From Pseudomonas oryzihabitans NBRC 102199 (GTDB lineage: Bacteria; Pseudomonadota; Gammaproteobacteria; Pseudomonadales; Pseudomonadaceae): a stretch of DNA of 64,000 nucleotides. Within the stretch, counting starts at the first letter, position 1, and each line of letters starts with the position of its first letter. Below are positions 8,066 through 19,603 of this stretch, piece by piece. Below the pieces are notes generated by a model. It saw nothing but the letters and a program-made list of their open reading frames with translations, was not told the origin of the DNA and did no database searches. The stretch covers positions 1 to 64,000 of the forward strand of contig NZ_BBIT01000013.1 in NCBI RefSeq assembly GCF_000730625.1. The letters run 5' to 3'. A program made the position numbers and the translations under genes.

Positions 8066-9517
8066 ATGAGCCGTTTAGTGGTGGTATCGAATCGGGTGGC
8101 CCCGATCGAAGAAGGCAAGGCGACCGCGGGTGGTCTGGCAGTGGGCGTACTGGATGCCCTGCGCAAGTCGGGCGGCATCTGGTTCGGCTGGAACGGCGAG
8201 ACGGTCAAGGAAAACGGGCCGGCCAAGACCCAGACCAAGGACAACATCGACTACGTGACCTTTGGCCTGACCAAGCGCGACTACGACCACTACTACCGCG
8301 GTTTTTCCAACGCCACCCTCTGGCCGATCTTCCACTACCGGATCGATCTGGCGCGCTACAACCGTGAAGAGTACGACGGCTATCGGCGCGTCAACATGGC
8401 CATGGCCGAACGCCTGAAGTCCCTGCTCAAGCCCGATGACATCATCTGGGTGCACGACTATCACCTGATTCCCTTCGCCGAAGCCTGCCGCATGCTGGGT
8501 ATCCGCAACCGCATCGGCTTCTTCCTGCACATTCCCTTTCCGGCGCCGGAAATCCTCACCGCGATCCCGCCGCACAACGAATTGCTCAAGACCCTGTGCT
8601 TCTACGACCTGATCGGCTTCCAGACCGATACCGACCAGCTGGCCTTCCAGGATTACATCACCCGCGAGGTACGCGGCGTGCTGGAGAAGGACGGTAGCCT
8701 GACCGCCTACGGGCATAACTTCCGGGTGGGCGTCTATCCCATCGGCGTGATGCCGGACGTCATCCAGAAGCAGGCCGAGTCCTATCGCACGCGGCGCCAG
8801 TTCATCTCGCGCAGCATTGAGGGCGTGCCCTACAAGACCATCGTCAGCGTCGACCGACTCGACTACTCGAAGGGGCTGGTGGAGCGCTTCCAGGCGTTCG
8901 AGAAGCTGCTGGAGCATTTCCCCGAGCATCACCGGGCGGTGCAGTTCGTGCAGATCGCGCCCTCGTCGCGGGCGGACGTGGTCTCCTACCAGAACATCCG
9001 CCGTCAGCTGGAGAGCCATGCCGGCCATATCAACGGGCATTTCTCCGAGCTGGACTGGACGCCGATCCGCTACCTGAACAAGAGCTATGACCGGCGCACG
9101 GTGATGGGGCTGTTCCGCTCCTCCGACGTGGGTCTGGTGACGCCGCTGCGCGATGGCATGAACCTGGTGGCCAAGGAGTACGTGGCGGCCCAGGACCCGG
9201 AGAATCCCGGCGTGCTGGTGCTGTCGCGCTTCGCCGGAGCGGCGCGCGAACTCAACTCCGCGCTGATCGTGAATCCCTATGACCATGTCGGCATGGCCGA
9301 GGCGCTGGACCGGGCGCTGCGCATGCCGCTGGAAGAGCGCAAGTCGCGCTATGAGGACATGATGCGGGTGATCCGCCAGGCCGACCTGGCCTCCTGGCGC
9401 GACAACTTCCTGCGCGACCTGCGGGCCTTCAGCTCCAAGGCGCTGGTGCAGTCCATCGACACCCAGGACGCAGCGGCTGTGGAAGAGGTGGAGAGCAAGC
9501 AGAAGGTCGCGCTGTAA
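8066..9517 (+). CDS. otsA: OtsA, trehalose-6-phosphate synthase
   Basis: OtsA joins UDP-glucose and glucose-6-phosphate to give trehalose-6-phosphate (GT20). The 483-residue protein begins [13 protein letters not shown], with the substrate-binding Arg and the GG pair (22-23) in the N-terminal loop. It contains [25 protein letters not shown] and, near residue 370, [10 protein letters not shown], all hallmarks of the family. A strong AAGGAGA ribosome site (8054-8060) lies inside the end of otsB and supports this start over an upstream in-frame one. A terminator follows at 9537. Confidence 0.95.
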   Translation: MSRLVVVSNRVAPIEEGKATAGGLAVGVLDALRKSGGIWFGWNGETVKENGPAKTQTKDNIDYVTFGLTKRDYDHYYRGFSNATLWPIFHYRIDLARYNREEYDGYRRVNMAMAERLKSLLKPDDIIWVHDYHLIPFAEACRMLGIRNRIGFFLHIPFPAPEILTAIPPHNELLKTLCFYDLIGFQTDTDQLAFQDYITREVRGVLEKDGSLTAYGHNFRVGVYPIGVMPDVIQKQAESYRTRRQFISRSIEGVPYKTIVSVDRLDYSKGLVERFQAFEKLLEHFPEHHRAVQFVQIAPSSRADVVSYQNIRRQLESHAGHINGHFSELDWTPIRYLNKSYDRRTVMGLFRSSDVGLVTPLRDGMNLVAKEYVAAQDPENPGVLVLSRFAGAARELNSALIVNPYDHVGMAEALDRALRMPLEERKSRYEDMMRVIRQADLASWRDNFLRDLRAFSSKALVQSIDTQDAAAVEEVESKQKVAL

Positions 9518-9536
9518 GCTGCTTGCGCGGTGATCG

Positions 9537-9560
9537 AGCCCGGCCTAGGCCGGGCTTTTT
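9537..9560 (+). terminator. Terminator after otsBA
   Basis: A perfect 10-bp inverted repeat AGCCCGGCCT/AGGCCGGGCT (9537-9556) runs directly into TTTTT. It is 19 bp beyond the otsA stop. Confidence 0.8.
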
Positions 9561-9592
9561 CATGGGCGGGGCTGAGGTTGGCGTGAAGGGGG

Positions 9593-9892
9593 CCCTCACC
9601 CTAGCCCTCTCCCGGGGGGAGAGGGGACGAAGAGCGGTGCTGCCTGTGGCTTGGGTCTGCTTGGGCGGGACTTATCCGTGGGGCGGGCAAGCTGTCCAAA
9701 GGGGGGGGAGCGGCGGGGCCCTCACCCTAGCCCTCTCCCGGGGGGAGAGGGGACGAAGAGCGGTGCTGCCTGTGGCTTGGGTCTGCTTCTGCAGGACTTA
9801 TCCGTGGGGCGGGCAGGCTGTTCAGGAGAGGGAGCGGCGGTGCCCTCACCCTGGCCCTCTCCCGGAGGGAGAGGGGACTAAGAGCGGTGCCA
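9593..9892. repeat. Tandem array, about 125-bp unit, 2.4 copies
   Basis: Copies of the family A palindrome start at 9593, 9719 and 9843, giving periods of 126 and 124 bp. The spacer sequence is also repeated: GAGCGGTGCTGCC, a GTGGCTTGGGTCTGCTT segment and CTTATCCGTGGGGCGGGC appear in both spacers. The 435-bp gap 9518-9952 holds only this array and two terminators; I see no credible gene in it. Confidence 0.8.
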
Positions 9893-9915
9893 CGGTGGAC
9901 TTTTTCGAGGGCAAT

Positions 9916-9942
9916 AAAAAAGGGCCAGCTTACGCTGACCCT
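9916..9942 (-). terminator. Terminator after tRNA-Met
   Basis: On the minus strand, AGGGUCAGC and GCUGGCCCU (one wobble) pair around a GUAA loop and run into six U residues. It sits 10 bp past the 3' end of the tRNA. Confidence 0.75.
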
Positions 9943-9952
9943 TGAAAATAGG

Positions 9953-10029
9953 TGGTGGCTACGCAGGGACTTGAACCCCGGACCCCAGCATTATGAATGC
10001 TATGCTCTAACCAGCTGAGCTACGTAGCC
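9953..10029 (-). tRNA. tRNA-Met (CAT), elongator type
   Basis: The reverse complement folds as a 77-nt cloverleaf including encoded CCA. The acceptor stem GGCTACG pairs with CGTAGCC, the D arm contains AGCTCAGCTGGTTAGAGC, the anticodon loop TTCATAA gives anticodon CAT, and the T arm carries GGTTCAAGTCC. The GGCTACGTAGC start is that of the elongator methionine tRNA rather than the CGCGGGG start of the initiator. Confidence 0.93.
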
Positions 10030-10161
10030 ATCCGAGGCGCGCATTATTGGCAAGGCGCCGGTAGCTGTCAAGCCTTCTGCTCAAGAAATTTCTGTTTGTC
10101 GATCAAGCGTTTGCGCAGCCCTGCCGGGGCCTGGCCGGCTGCTGCGTCCGGCCGCTCCCGG

Positions 10162-11076
10162 CTAGTCGTCCTCGTCCAGCGGCAACTGGATCTCGTCCAT
10201 CTTCAGCTCCAGGCGATAGCCCAGGGCCAGGAACAGCGCCTGGCACAGGCAGAGGGTGGCGCTCAGGGAGCGGAAGGCGAAGGCGCTGCCCTCGTTGACC
10301 AGCAGCAGCGAATCGGCGCGCTTGGCCAGGGGCGAGAGGTTGCTGTCGGTGATGATCAGCGTCTTGGCCTTGTGGTGCTGGGCGATGCGCACGCACTGCT
10401 GACTTTCCTTGCCATAGGGGCTGAAGCTGATGGCGATCAGCAGGTCGCCCTGGGCGATGCTGCGCATCTGCTCGCGATAGCCGCCGCCCAGGCCGGTGAT
10501 GAGGTGGATGCGCTTGTTGGTGTGCTGCAGGTTGTAGACCAGGTAGTCGGCCACGGCGAAGGAGCGGCGCACCCCCACCACATAGATGTTCTCGGCGTTC
10601 ACCAGCAGGTCGACGGCCTTGTCGAAGGCGGCGTCGTCCAGTTCCTCGGCCAGTCGATCCAGACCCGAGCGGGTGGCGTTGATGCATTCGCGGGCCAGAT
10701 CGCCGCTGCTGGCGCGCTGGCTCTTGTTGGCGATCATGCTGCGGATGCGCTGCTGGTAGTTCTGCACCGGCGTGGTCTTGTGGGTGTAGGCCTCGCGAAA
10801 CAGCGCCTGCATCTCGCTGAAGCCCTTGAAGCCGAAGCGCTGGGAGAAGCGCACGATGGCCGAGGGGTGCACCTCGCACTGCCCGGCGATATCGCTGATG
10901 CGATCCACCATGACCCTGTCGCTCTGCTGGCTGACATAGGCGGCCACCCGTTTCAGCTGGCGCGGCAGGGCCTCGTAGTCACGGGCGATGCAGGCCAGCA
11001 ACTGCTCGACGTTGCCGGGCGGATCGGCCAGCGGCGCGCTGCTGAGGGGGTCGTCGGCCGGGGAGTCGGAGGACAT
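10162..11076 (-). CDS. iolR: IolR, RpiR-type repressor of inositol catabolism
   Basis: The 304-residue regulator has an N-terminal RpiR helix-turn-helix (about 30-105; key stretch DISDIAGQCEVHPSAIVRFS) and a C-terminal SIS sugar-phosphate-binding domain (about 140-275; IYVVGVRRSF and LLIAISFSPYGKES). It is divergent from the iolC operon across about 230 bp that contain an AT-only-spacer palindrome also found at two other promoters of the regulon. In the family, an inositol-derived phosphorylated intermediate relieves repression; the SIS domain is consistent with that. The assignment as IolR rests on domain type plus location. Confidence 0.88.
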   Translation of the reverse strand: MSSDSPADDPLSSAPLADPPGNVEQLLACIARDYEALPRQLKRVAAYVSQQSDRVMVDRISDIAGQCEVHPSAIVRFSQRFGFKGFSEMQALFREAYTHKTTPVQNYQQRIRSMIANKSQRASSGDLARECINATRSGLDRLAEELDDAAFDKAVDLLVNAENIYVVGVRRSFAVADYLVYNLQHTNKRIHLITGLGGGYREQMRSIAQGDLLIAISFSPYGKESQQCVRIAQHHKAKTLIITDSNLSPLAKRADSLLLVNEGSAFAFRSLSATLCLCQALFLALGYRLELKMDEIQLPLDEDD

Positions 11077-11170
11077 GGGCTATCTCACGGTAGGGATTCT
11101 TGTGCCGGCAACTTAACCCATTCGCCGGGCGGCGTCGAAGTGGGGCGGCAGGAGCAGTGTACGCCAGTTA

Positions 11171-11186
11171 TGGAAATTAAATTCCA
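11171..11186. promoter_or_regulatory. Predicted IolR operator 1 (TGGAA-N6-TTCCA)
   Basis: TGGAA and TTCCA arms flank a six-base all-AT spacer (ATTAAA) in the iolR-iolC intergenic region. The same 5-6-5 palindrome recurs at 20721 and 22218 inside the core promoters of the transporter genes. As I recall, IolR of Sinorhizobium was described as binding GGAA-N6-TTCC. A further half-site TGGAAAATTT follows at about 11199. Confidence 0.65.
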
Positions 11187-11209
11187 TAAAATCTAATGTG
11201 GAAAATTTG

Positions 11210-11238
11210 TTGATTTGTCCGCGGCGTCGTTCTAGCCT
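11210..11238 (+). promoter_or_regulatory. Candidate sigma70 promoter of the iolC operon
   Basis: TTGATT (11210-11215) and TAGCCT (11233-11238) are separated by 17 bp, about 70 bp before the iolC start. Position and spacing match the two other iol-regulon promoters, whose -10 boxes read TAGAGT. Confidence 0.45.
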
Positions 11239-11306
11239 GAGCTCACTCACACGTTCGGCCCCTCGGGTCCGCGCGGTTGGCCGATAACAATAAGCAGGAG
11301 CCACCC

Positions 11307-13244
11307 ATGGATGATCATTTCTTCGCCAGCGGGCGCCAGTTGGATGTCATCTGCCTGGGGCGACTGGGCGTCGACCTCTATGCGCAGCAGATCGGGGCGC
11401 CGCTGGAAGACGTCAGCAGCTTCGCCAAGTACCTGGGGGGATCCTCCGCCAACATCGCCTTCGGCACCGCGCGCCTGGGATTGAAGTCGGCGATGCTGAC
11501 CCGGGTCGGCGACGACCACATGGGGCGCTTCCTGACCCGGACGCTGGCGCAGGAAGGCTGCGACACCCGCGGCATCCAGGTGGATCGCGAGCGCCTTACT
11601 GCCCTGGTGCTGCTGGGCATCAAGGACCGCGAGACCTTTCCCCTGGTGTTCTATCGTGAGAATTGCGCCGACATGGCGCTGGGCGCGGACGACATCGACG
11701 AGGCCTTCATCGCCAGCGCCAAGGCGCTGTTGATCACCGGTACCCACTTCTCCACCGAGGGCGTGTTCCAGGCCAGCAGCCGGGCCCTGGACTATGCCGA
11801 GCGTAATGGCGTGAAGCGGGTGCTGGACATCGACTACCGCCCGGTGCTCTGGGGGCTGACCGGCAAGGCCGATGGCGAGACCCGTTTCATCGCCAGTGCC
11901 GAGGTCAGCGCCCATGTGCAGCGCATCCTGCCGCGCTTCGACCTGGTGGTGGGCACCGAGGAGGAATTCCAGATCGCCGGGGGCAGCGAAGACCTGCTCA
12001 CCGCGCTGCGCCGGGTGCGCGAGGTGACCGCGGCGACCCTGGTGGTCAAGCTCGGCGCCCAGGGCTGCACGGTGCTCCACGGCGCCATCCCGGCGCGTCT
12101 CGAGGACGGCGAGATCCATCGTGGTATCCGCGTCGAAGTGCTCAATGTGCTGGGCGCCGGCGATGCCTTCATGTCCGGCTTCCTGCGCGGCTGGCTGACC
12201 GGTGGCGACGATGCCGAATGCTGCCGGCTGGCCAATGCCTGCGGCGGACTGGTGGTGTCGCGCCATGGCTGCGCCCCGGCCATGCCGACCCTGGCCGAAC
12301 TGGACTACCTCCACCACAGTCCGGTGCCCATCACCCGACCCGACCTCGATCCCGTGCTCACCCGGCTGCACCGGGTCAGCGTCCGCCACCGCGCCTGGCA
12401 ACAGCTGTTCATCTTCGCCTTCGATCACCGCTACCAGCTGGTGGAAAGCGCCCAGCAGGTGGGCGCCGATCCGGCGCGGATTCCGGCGCTCAAGCAGTTG
12501 TTCGTCCAGGCCATCGAGCAGGTCGAACAGGATCTGGCGCGGCAGGGCGTGGCGGCCAATGTCGGGCTGCTGGCCGACGAGCGTTTCGGCCAGGATGCGC
12601 TGAACGCCGCCACCGGCCGTGGCTGGTGGGTGGCGCGGCCGGTGGAGCTGCAGAACTCGCGGCCGCTGGCCTTCGAACACGGTCGCTCGGTGGGCAGTAA
12701 TCTGCTGAGCTGGCCGGGCGAACAGATCATCAAGTGCCTGGTGCAATTCCACCCGGACGACGAGCCGCTGCTGCGCCTGGAGCAGGAAGCCCAGCTGAAG
12801 GGGCTGTACCAGGCGGCCCAGGCCAGCGGTCATGAACTCCTGCTGGAGGTCATCCCGCCGAAGAACCATGCGTCCAGCCGGCCGGACGTGCTCTATCGCG
12901 CCATCAAGCGGCTGTACAACCTGGGCATCTATCCCGAGTGGTGGAAGATCGAGGCGCAGCCGGCCGCCGTCTGGAGGCAACTCGACCAGTTGATTGCCGA
13001 GCGCGATCCCCATTGCCAGGGCGTTGTGCTGCTGGGCCTCAACGCCCCGGCCGAGGAGCTGGCCGAAGGCTTTCGGCAGGCCAGTGCCAGCCAGCGCTGC
13101 CGGGGTTTCGCCGTGGGCCGGACCATCTTCGCCCAGCCGAGTCGGGCCTGGCTGGCCGGCGAGCTCGACGACCGCGCGCTGATCGCGCAGATCCGCAGCA
13201 ACTTCGAATTCCTGATCCAGGCCTGGCGCGACGCCCGCGCCTGA
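11307..13244 (+). CDS. iolC: IolC-IolJ-type fusion: 5-dehydro-2-deoxygluconokinase with DUF2090 aldolase-like domain
   Basis: This first gene of the inositol operon encodes 645 residues in two parts. Residues 1 to about 335 are a PfkB sugar kinase (YLGGSSANIAFG at about 42-53; anion-hole motif NVLGAGDAF at 280-288) that phosphorylates 5-dehydro-2-deoxy-D-gluconate. Residues about 345-640 are a DUF2090 domain (FIFAFDHRYQ, LLADERFG, VGRTIF), an aldolase-like TIM barrel that probably replaces IolJ and splits the phosphorylated product to dihydroxyacetone phosphate and malonate semialdehyde. No separate iolJ is present. GCAGGAG six bases before the ATG at 11307 decides the start. Confidence 0.92.
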   Translation: MDDHFFASGRQLDVICLGRLGVDLYAQQIGAPLEDVSSFAKYLGGSSANIAFGTARLGLKSAMLTRVGDDHMGRFLTRTLAQEGCDTRGIQVDRERLTALVLLGIKDRETFPLVFYRENCADMALGADDIDEAFIASAKALLITGTHFSTEGVFQASSRALDYAERNGVKRVLDIDYRPVLWGLTGKADGETRFIASAEVSAHVQRILPRFDLVVGTEEEFQIAGGSEDLLTALRRVREVTAATLVVKLGAQGCTVLHGAIPARLEDGEIHRGIRVEVLNVLGAGDAFMSGFLRGWLTGGDDAECCRLANACGGLVVSRHGCAPAMPTLAELDYLHHSPVPITRPDLDPVLTRLHRVSVRHRAWQQLFIFAFDHRYQLVESAQQVGADPARIPALKQLFVQAIEQVEQDLARQGVAANVGLLADERFGQDALNAATGRGWWVARPVELQNSRPLAFEHGRSVGSNLLSWPGEQIIKCLVQFHPDDEPLLRLEQEAQLKGLYQAAQASGHELLLEVIPPKNHASSRPDVLYRAIKRLYNLGIYPEWWKIEAQPAAVWRQLDQLIAERDPHCQGVVLLGLNAPAEELAEGFRQASASQRCRGFAVGRTIFAQPSRAWLAGELDDRALIAQIRSNFEFLIQAWRDARA

Positions 13245-13269
13245 TCGCCTCCTGACGAGCAAGGCTGAC

Positions 13270-14169
13270 ATGACCGCACAACAACAACTCAAGATCGGCA
13301 TCAACCCCATCTCCTGGGCCAACGACGACCTGCCGGCCCTGGGCGGCGACACCCCGCTGGAAACCATCCTGCGCGAGGGCAAGGAAATCGGCTTCCAGGG
13401 CTTCGAGCTGGGCGGCAAGTTTCCCAGCGAGCCGAAGGCGCTGGGCGAGGTGCTCGGCGAGCATGACCTGGAACTGGTGTCCGGCTGGTATTCCAGCGGT
13501 CTGGCGCACCGTGACGTCGAGGCCGAAATCGAGGCGATCCGTCCCCATTGCCGGCTGCTGGCCGAGAACGGCGCCAGGGTACTGGTCTATGGCGAGGTGG
13601 CCGGCTCCATCCAGGGGCAGCGGATTCCCCTGATCGAGCGGCCGCGCTTCCACAGCGACGCCGCCTGGCAGACCTATGCCGAGAAGCTCGATCGGCTGGC
13701 CGCCTTCACCCTGACCCAGGGCCTGCGCCTGGCCTATCACCACCACATGGGCGCCTATGTGGAAGCGCCCGAGGACATCGCCCGGCTGATGGCGCTGACC
13801 TCTCCGGACGTCGGCCTGCTGTTCGATGCCGGTCACTGCTACATGGGCGGTGGCGATCCCCTGAGCGTGCTGCAGCAACATATCGACCGGGTCTGCCATG
13901 TGCACTTCAAGGACGTGCGCAAGGCCGTGGTGCAGCTGGCGCGCAACAACCAGTGGAGCTTTCCGGATTGCATCCTCAACGGCACCTTCACCGTGCCGGG
14001 GGATGGCGACATCGACTTCTCGGCGCTGCTCAAGGTGCTGGTTGCCGCCGGCTACCAGGGCTGGCTGGTGGTGGAAGCCGAGCAGGACCCGGCCGTGGCG
14101 CCGGCCTACGAATACGCCAAGAAGGGCTACGACCATCTGCGCCAGCTGGTGGCGCAGGCCACTGCCTGA
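13270..14169 (+). CDS. iolE: IolE, myo-inosose-2 dehydratase
   Basis: IolE dehydrates 2-keto-myo-inositol to the diketo intermediate. The 299-residue protein is an AP-endonuclease-type TIM barrel, with LAYHHHMGAYVE (about 155-166), LLFDAGHCYMGGGDP and CHVHFKDVR supplying the metal-binding His and Asp residues. It follows iolC by 25 bp and precedes iolB by 11 bp within the same operon. Confidence 0.92.
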   Translation: MTAQQQLKIGINPISWANDDLPALGGDTPLETILREGKEIGFQGFELGGKFPSEPKALGEVLGEHDLELVSGWYSSGLAHRDVEAEIEAIRPHCRLLAENGARVLVYGEVAGSIQGQRIPLIERPRFHSDAAWQTYAEKLDRLAAFTLTQGLRLAYHHHMGAYVEAPEDIARLMALTSPDVGLLFDAGHCYMGGGDPLSVLQQHIDRVCHVHFKDVRKAVVQLARNNQWSFPDCILNGTFTVPGDGDIDFSALLKVLVAAGYQGWLVVEAEQDPAVAPAYEYAKKGYDHLRQLVAQATA

Positions 14170-14180
14170 GGAGACCTGTG

Positions 14181-14996
14181 ATGAATCTGCTCGTCAAAGC
14201 CGACCGGAGCGCCCGCGACATCGTCAGTGTCCCGGCCGGTGCCCTGGACTATGTCGGCTTCGCCGCCCATCGCCTGCAAGCGGGCGAGTCCCTGCCGGTG
14301 CTGGCGGGTGACCTGGAGGTCTGCATCGTGCTGCTCAGCGGCGGCGCCAGTATCGAAGGCGGGCATCCGCAACTGGGCGACTTCGCCTGGCGCGGACTGG
14401 CCGGTCGCCAGAGCGTCTTCGAGGACGTCTCGCCCTATGCCGCCTACCTGCCGCCCGGTAGCGAGGCGCGGGTGACCGCCGACAGCATCGCCGAAATCGC
14501 CGTCTGCACCTCGCCGGGCAATCCGGTGGTGGCAGACCGGCTGCCGCCGCGGCTGATCGAGCCGGCGAGCATGCAGCGATCCACCCGCGGCAAGGGCGCC
14601 AATACCCGTTATGTCTGCGACATCCTGCCGGACACGGCGGCGGCCCATTCGCTGCTGGTGGTGGAGGTGCGCACCCCGTCCGGGCATTCCTCCAGCTATC
14701 CGCCCCATCGCCATGACCGCGACAACCTGCCGGCGGAGAGTCTGCTGGAGGAGTCCTACTACCACCGCATCGATCCGGGACAGGGCTTCGTCTTCCAGCG
14801 CGTCTACACCGACGAGCGCGATCTGGACCAGGCCATGGCGGTGGAGGACCACGACGTGGTGCTGGTGCCGCGCGGCTATCACCCGGTCAGCGTGCCCTAT
14901 GGCTACGAGTCCTATTACCTCAACGTGATGGCCGGCCCCAAGCGGGTCTGGAAATTCCACAACGATCCGCAGCACGAGTGGCTGCTGACGCGCTAA
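14181..14996 (+). CDS. iolB: IolB, 5-deoxy-glucuronate isomerase
   Basis: IolB isomerises 5-deoxy-D-glucuronate to 5-dehydro-2-deoxy-D-gluconate, the IolC substrate. The 271-residue bicupin has the metal-site segment [10 protein letters not shown] (His176 and His178) followed by [12 protein letters not shown] and a second cluster VPRGYHPV near the C-terminus. GGAG seven bases before the ATG at 14181 lies just after the iolE stop and fixes the start. Confidence 0.92.
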   Translation: MNLLVKADRSARDIVSVPAGALDYVGFAAHRLQAGESLPVLAGDLEVCIVLLSGGASIEGGHPQLGDFAWRGLAGRQSVFEDVSPYAAYLPPGSEARVTADSIAEIAVCTSPGNPVVADRLPPRLIEPASMQRSTRGKGANTRYVCDILPDTAAAHSLLVVEVRTPSGHSSSYPPHRHDRDNLPAESLLEESYYHRIDPGQGFVFQRVYTDERDLDQAMAVEDHDVVLVPRGYHPVSVPYGYESYYLNVMAGPKRVWKFHNDPQHEWLLTR

Positions 14997-15048
14997 TCCC
15001 TTTCGCACGCGCCGCAGCGGCGACCCCCAGGCCACCAGGAGCCAGAAC

Positions 15049-16548
<1,500 letters not shown>

Positions 16549-16561
16549 CCGGGGAGAAGCC

Positions 16562-18499
16562 ATGAGCACCCAACGTCTGACCATGGCCCAGGCCCTGGTG
16601 AAATTTCTCGACAACCAGTACCTCAGAGTCGATGGCGTCGAGACTAAGTTCGTCGCCGGCGTCTTCACCATCTTCGGCCACGGCAACGTGCTCGGTCTGG
16701 GCCAGGCGCTGGAGCAGGAGGCCGGTGACCTGGTGGTGCACCAGGGCCGTAACGAGCAGGGCATGGCCCATGCCGCCACCGGTTTCGCCAAGCAGAAGCT
16801 GCGCCGGCAGATCTATGCCTGCACCTCCTCGGTGGGGCCGGGCGCGGCCAACATGCTGACCGCCGCGGCCACCGCCACCGCCAACCGCATTCCGCTGCTG
16901 CTGTTGCCCGGTGACGTTTATGCCAGTCGCCAGCCCGATCCGGTGCTGCAGCAGATCGAGCAATTTCACGACCTGTCGATCAGCACCAACGATGCCTTCC
17001 GCGCGGTGAGCAAGTACTGGGATCGCATAAACCGCCCCGAGCAGCTGATGAGCGCGGCGATCAACGCCATGCGCGTGCTGACCGATCCGGCCGAGACCGG
17101 CGCCGTGACCCTGGCGCTGCCCCAGGATGTCCAGGGCGAGGCCTACGACTATCCCGACTACTTCTTCGCCAAGCGGGTGCACCGCCTGGATCGCCGGCCG
17201 CCGGTGGCCGCCGCCATCGAAGAGGCGGTGCAGCTGCTCAGGCGCAAGCGCAAGCCGCTGCTGATCTGCGGCGGTGGCGTGAAGTATTCCGGCGCCGCCG
17301 AGGCCCTGCAGCGCTTCGCCGAGCGCTTCGAGATTCCCTTCGCCGAGACCCAGGCCGGCAAGAGCGCGGTCGTCTCCAGCCACGAACTCAATGTCGGCGG
17401 TATCGGCGAGACCGGCTGCCTGGCCGCCAACCTGCTGGCGCTGGAAGCGGATCTGATCATTGGCGTGGGCACCCGCTACACCGATTTCACCACCTCCTCG
17501 AAATGGCTCTACCAGCATCCCGAGGTGGAATTCCTCAATCTCAACGTGGCCGCCTTCGACGCCGGCAAGCTCGACGGCCTGGCCGTGGTGGCCGATGCCC
17601 GCGAAGCCCTCCTGGCCCTGACCGAGGCGCTAGGGGCTACCGACTACCGCGCCGGCTGGGGCGGTCAGGTCGGAGAGGCGCGCGAGCGCTATCGCCAGGA
17701 GGTGGAACGGGTCTATGCGGTTGGCTACACCGGCGCCGACTTCGTACCGGAGATCGACGACGACCTGCCGCGCGCGGTGCTGGAGGAATTCGTCCGCCTG
17801 ACCGGTTCGTCCCTGACCCAGAGCCAGGTGCTCGGCCGCCTCAACGAGCGGCTGGACGACGACGCCATCATCGTCGCCGCCGCCGGCAGTCTGCCCGGTG
17901 ACCTGCAGCGCGCCTGGCAGAGCAAGGGCGTCAACACCTATCACCTGGAATACGGCTATTCCTGCATGGGCTACGAGATCAACGCCGCCCTGGGGGTGAA
18001 GCTGGCCGAGCCCGAGCGCGAGGTCTATGCGCTGGTGGGTGATGGTTCCTACCAGATGCTGCACTCGGAGCTGGCCACCTCCATCCAGGAGCGGCGCAAG
18101 ATCAACGTGGTGCTGCTCGACAACATGACCTTCGGTTGCATCAACAACCTGCAGGTCGGCCATGGCATGGGCAGCTTCGGCACCGAATTCCGCTACCGCA
18201 ATCCGGAGACCGGCCGGCTCGACGGCGACTTCGTGCCGGTGGACTTCGCCATGAGCGCCGCCGCCTACGGCTGCAAGACCTACAGCGTGCGCACCCTGGA
18301 GGAGCTGGAAGCGGCCCTGGCCGATGCCCGGCGGCAGACGGTTTCCACCCTGATCGACATCAAGGTGCTGCCCAAGACCATGCTGCACGGCTACCTGTCC
18401 TGGTGGCGAGTAGGCGGCGCCGAGGTCGCCACCAGCGAAAAGATCGCCGCCGTCGCCCGTGTGCTCAGGGAAAAAGCCGCCCAGGCCCGCCAGTACTGA
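16562..18499 (+). CDS. iolD: IolD, trihydroxycyclohexane-1,2-dione acylhydrolase
   Basis: IolD is a thiamine-diphosphate enzyme that opens the inositol-derived ring, hydrolysing the diketo intermediate to 5-deoxy-glucuronate. The 645 residues contain the catalytic glutamate Glu65 in [12 protein letters not shown] and the ThDP/Mg motif beginning GDGSYQ near residue 493 and ending in the Asn-containing NMTFGCINN. The order N-terminal PYR, central, C-terminal PP domains is that of the acetolactate-synthase superfamily. It follows mmsA by 13 bp. Confidence 0.94.
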   Translation: MSTQRLTMAQALVKFLDNQYLRVDGVETKFVAGVFTIFGHGNVLGLGQALEQEAGDLVVHQGRNEQGMAHAATGFAKQKLRRQIYACTSSVGPGAANMLTAAATATANRIPLLLLPGDVYASRQPDPVLQQIEQFHDLSISTNDAFRAVSKYWDRINRPEQLMSAAINAMRVLTDPAETGAVTLALPQDVQGEAYDYPDYFFAKRVHRLDRRPPVAAAIEEAVQLLRRKRKPLLICGGGVKYSGAAEALQRFAERFEIPFAETQAGKSAVVSSHELNVGGIGETGCLAANLLALEADLIIGVGTRYTDFTTSSKWLYQHPEVEFLNLNVAAFDAGKLDGLAVVADAREALLALTEALGATDYRAGWGGQVGEARERYRQEVERVYAVGYTGADFVPEIDDDLPRAVLEEFVRLTGSSLTQSQVLGRLNERLDDDAIIVAAAGSLPGDLQRAWQSKGVNTYHLEYGYSCMGYEINAALGVKLAEPEREVYALVGDGSYQMLHSELATSIQERRKINVVLLDNMTFGCINNLQVGHGMGSFGTEFRYRNPETGRLDGDFVPVDFAMSAAAYGCKTYSVRTLEELEAALADARRQTVSTLIDIKVLPKTMLHGYLSWWRVGGAEVATSEKIAAVARVLREKAAQARQY

Positions 18500-19561
<1,062 letters not shown>

Positions 19562-19603
19562 GTCACCCGCAGGGATGAGCTGCCTGCAGGGGAGGCTCCG
19601 CAC

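Noticed and set aside
9593-9892. Possible small protein genes across the repeat array
   Set aside because: The open frames are produced by the repeated palindromes and differ only as the repeats do; no ribosome sites are associated.
9953-10029. tRNA-Met as attachment site of a genomic island covering the inositol region
   Set aside because: The inositol region lies on the 5' side of the tRNA, whereas integrases normally use the 3' end. No integrase and no direct repeat of the tRNA end were seen.
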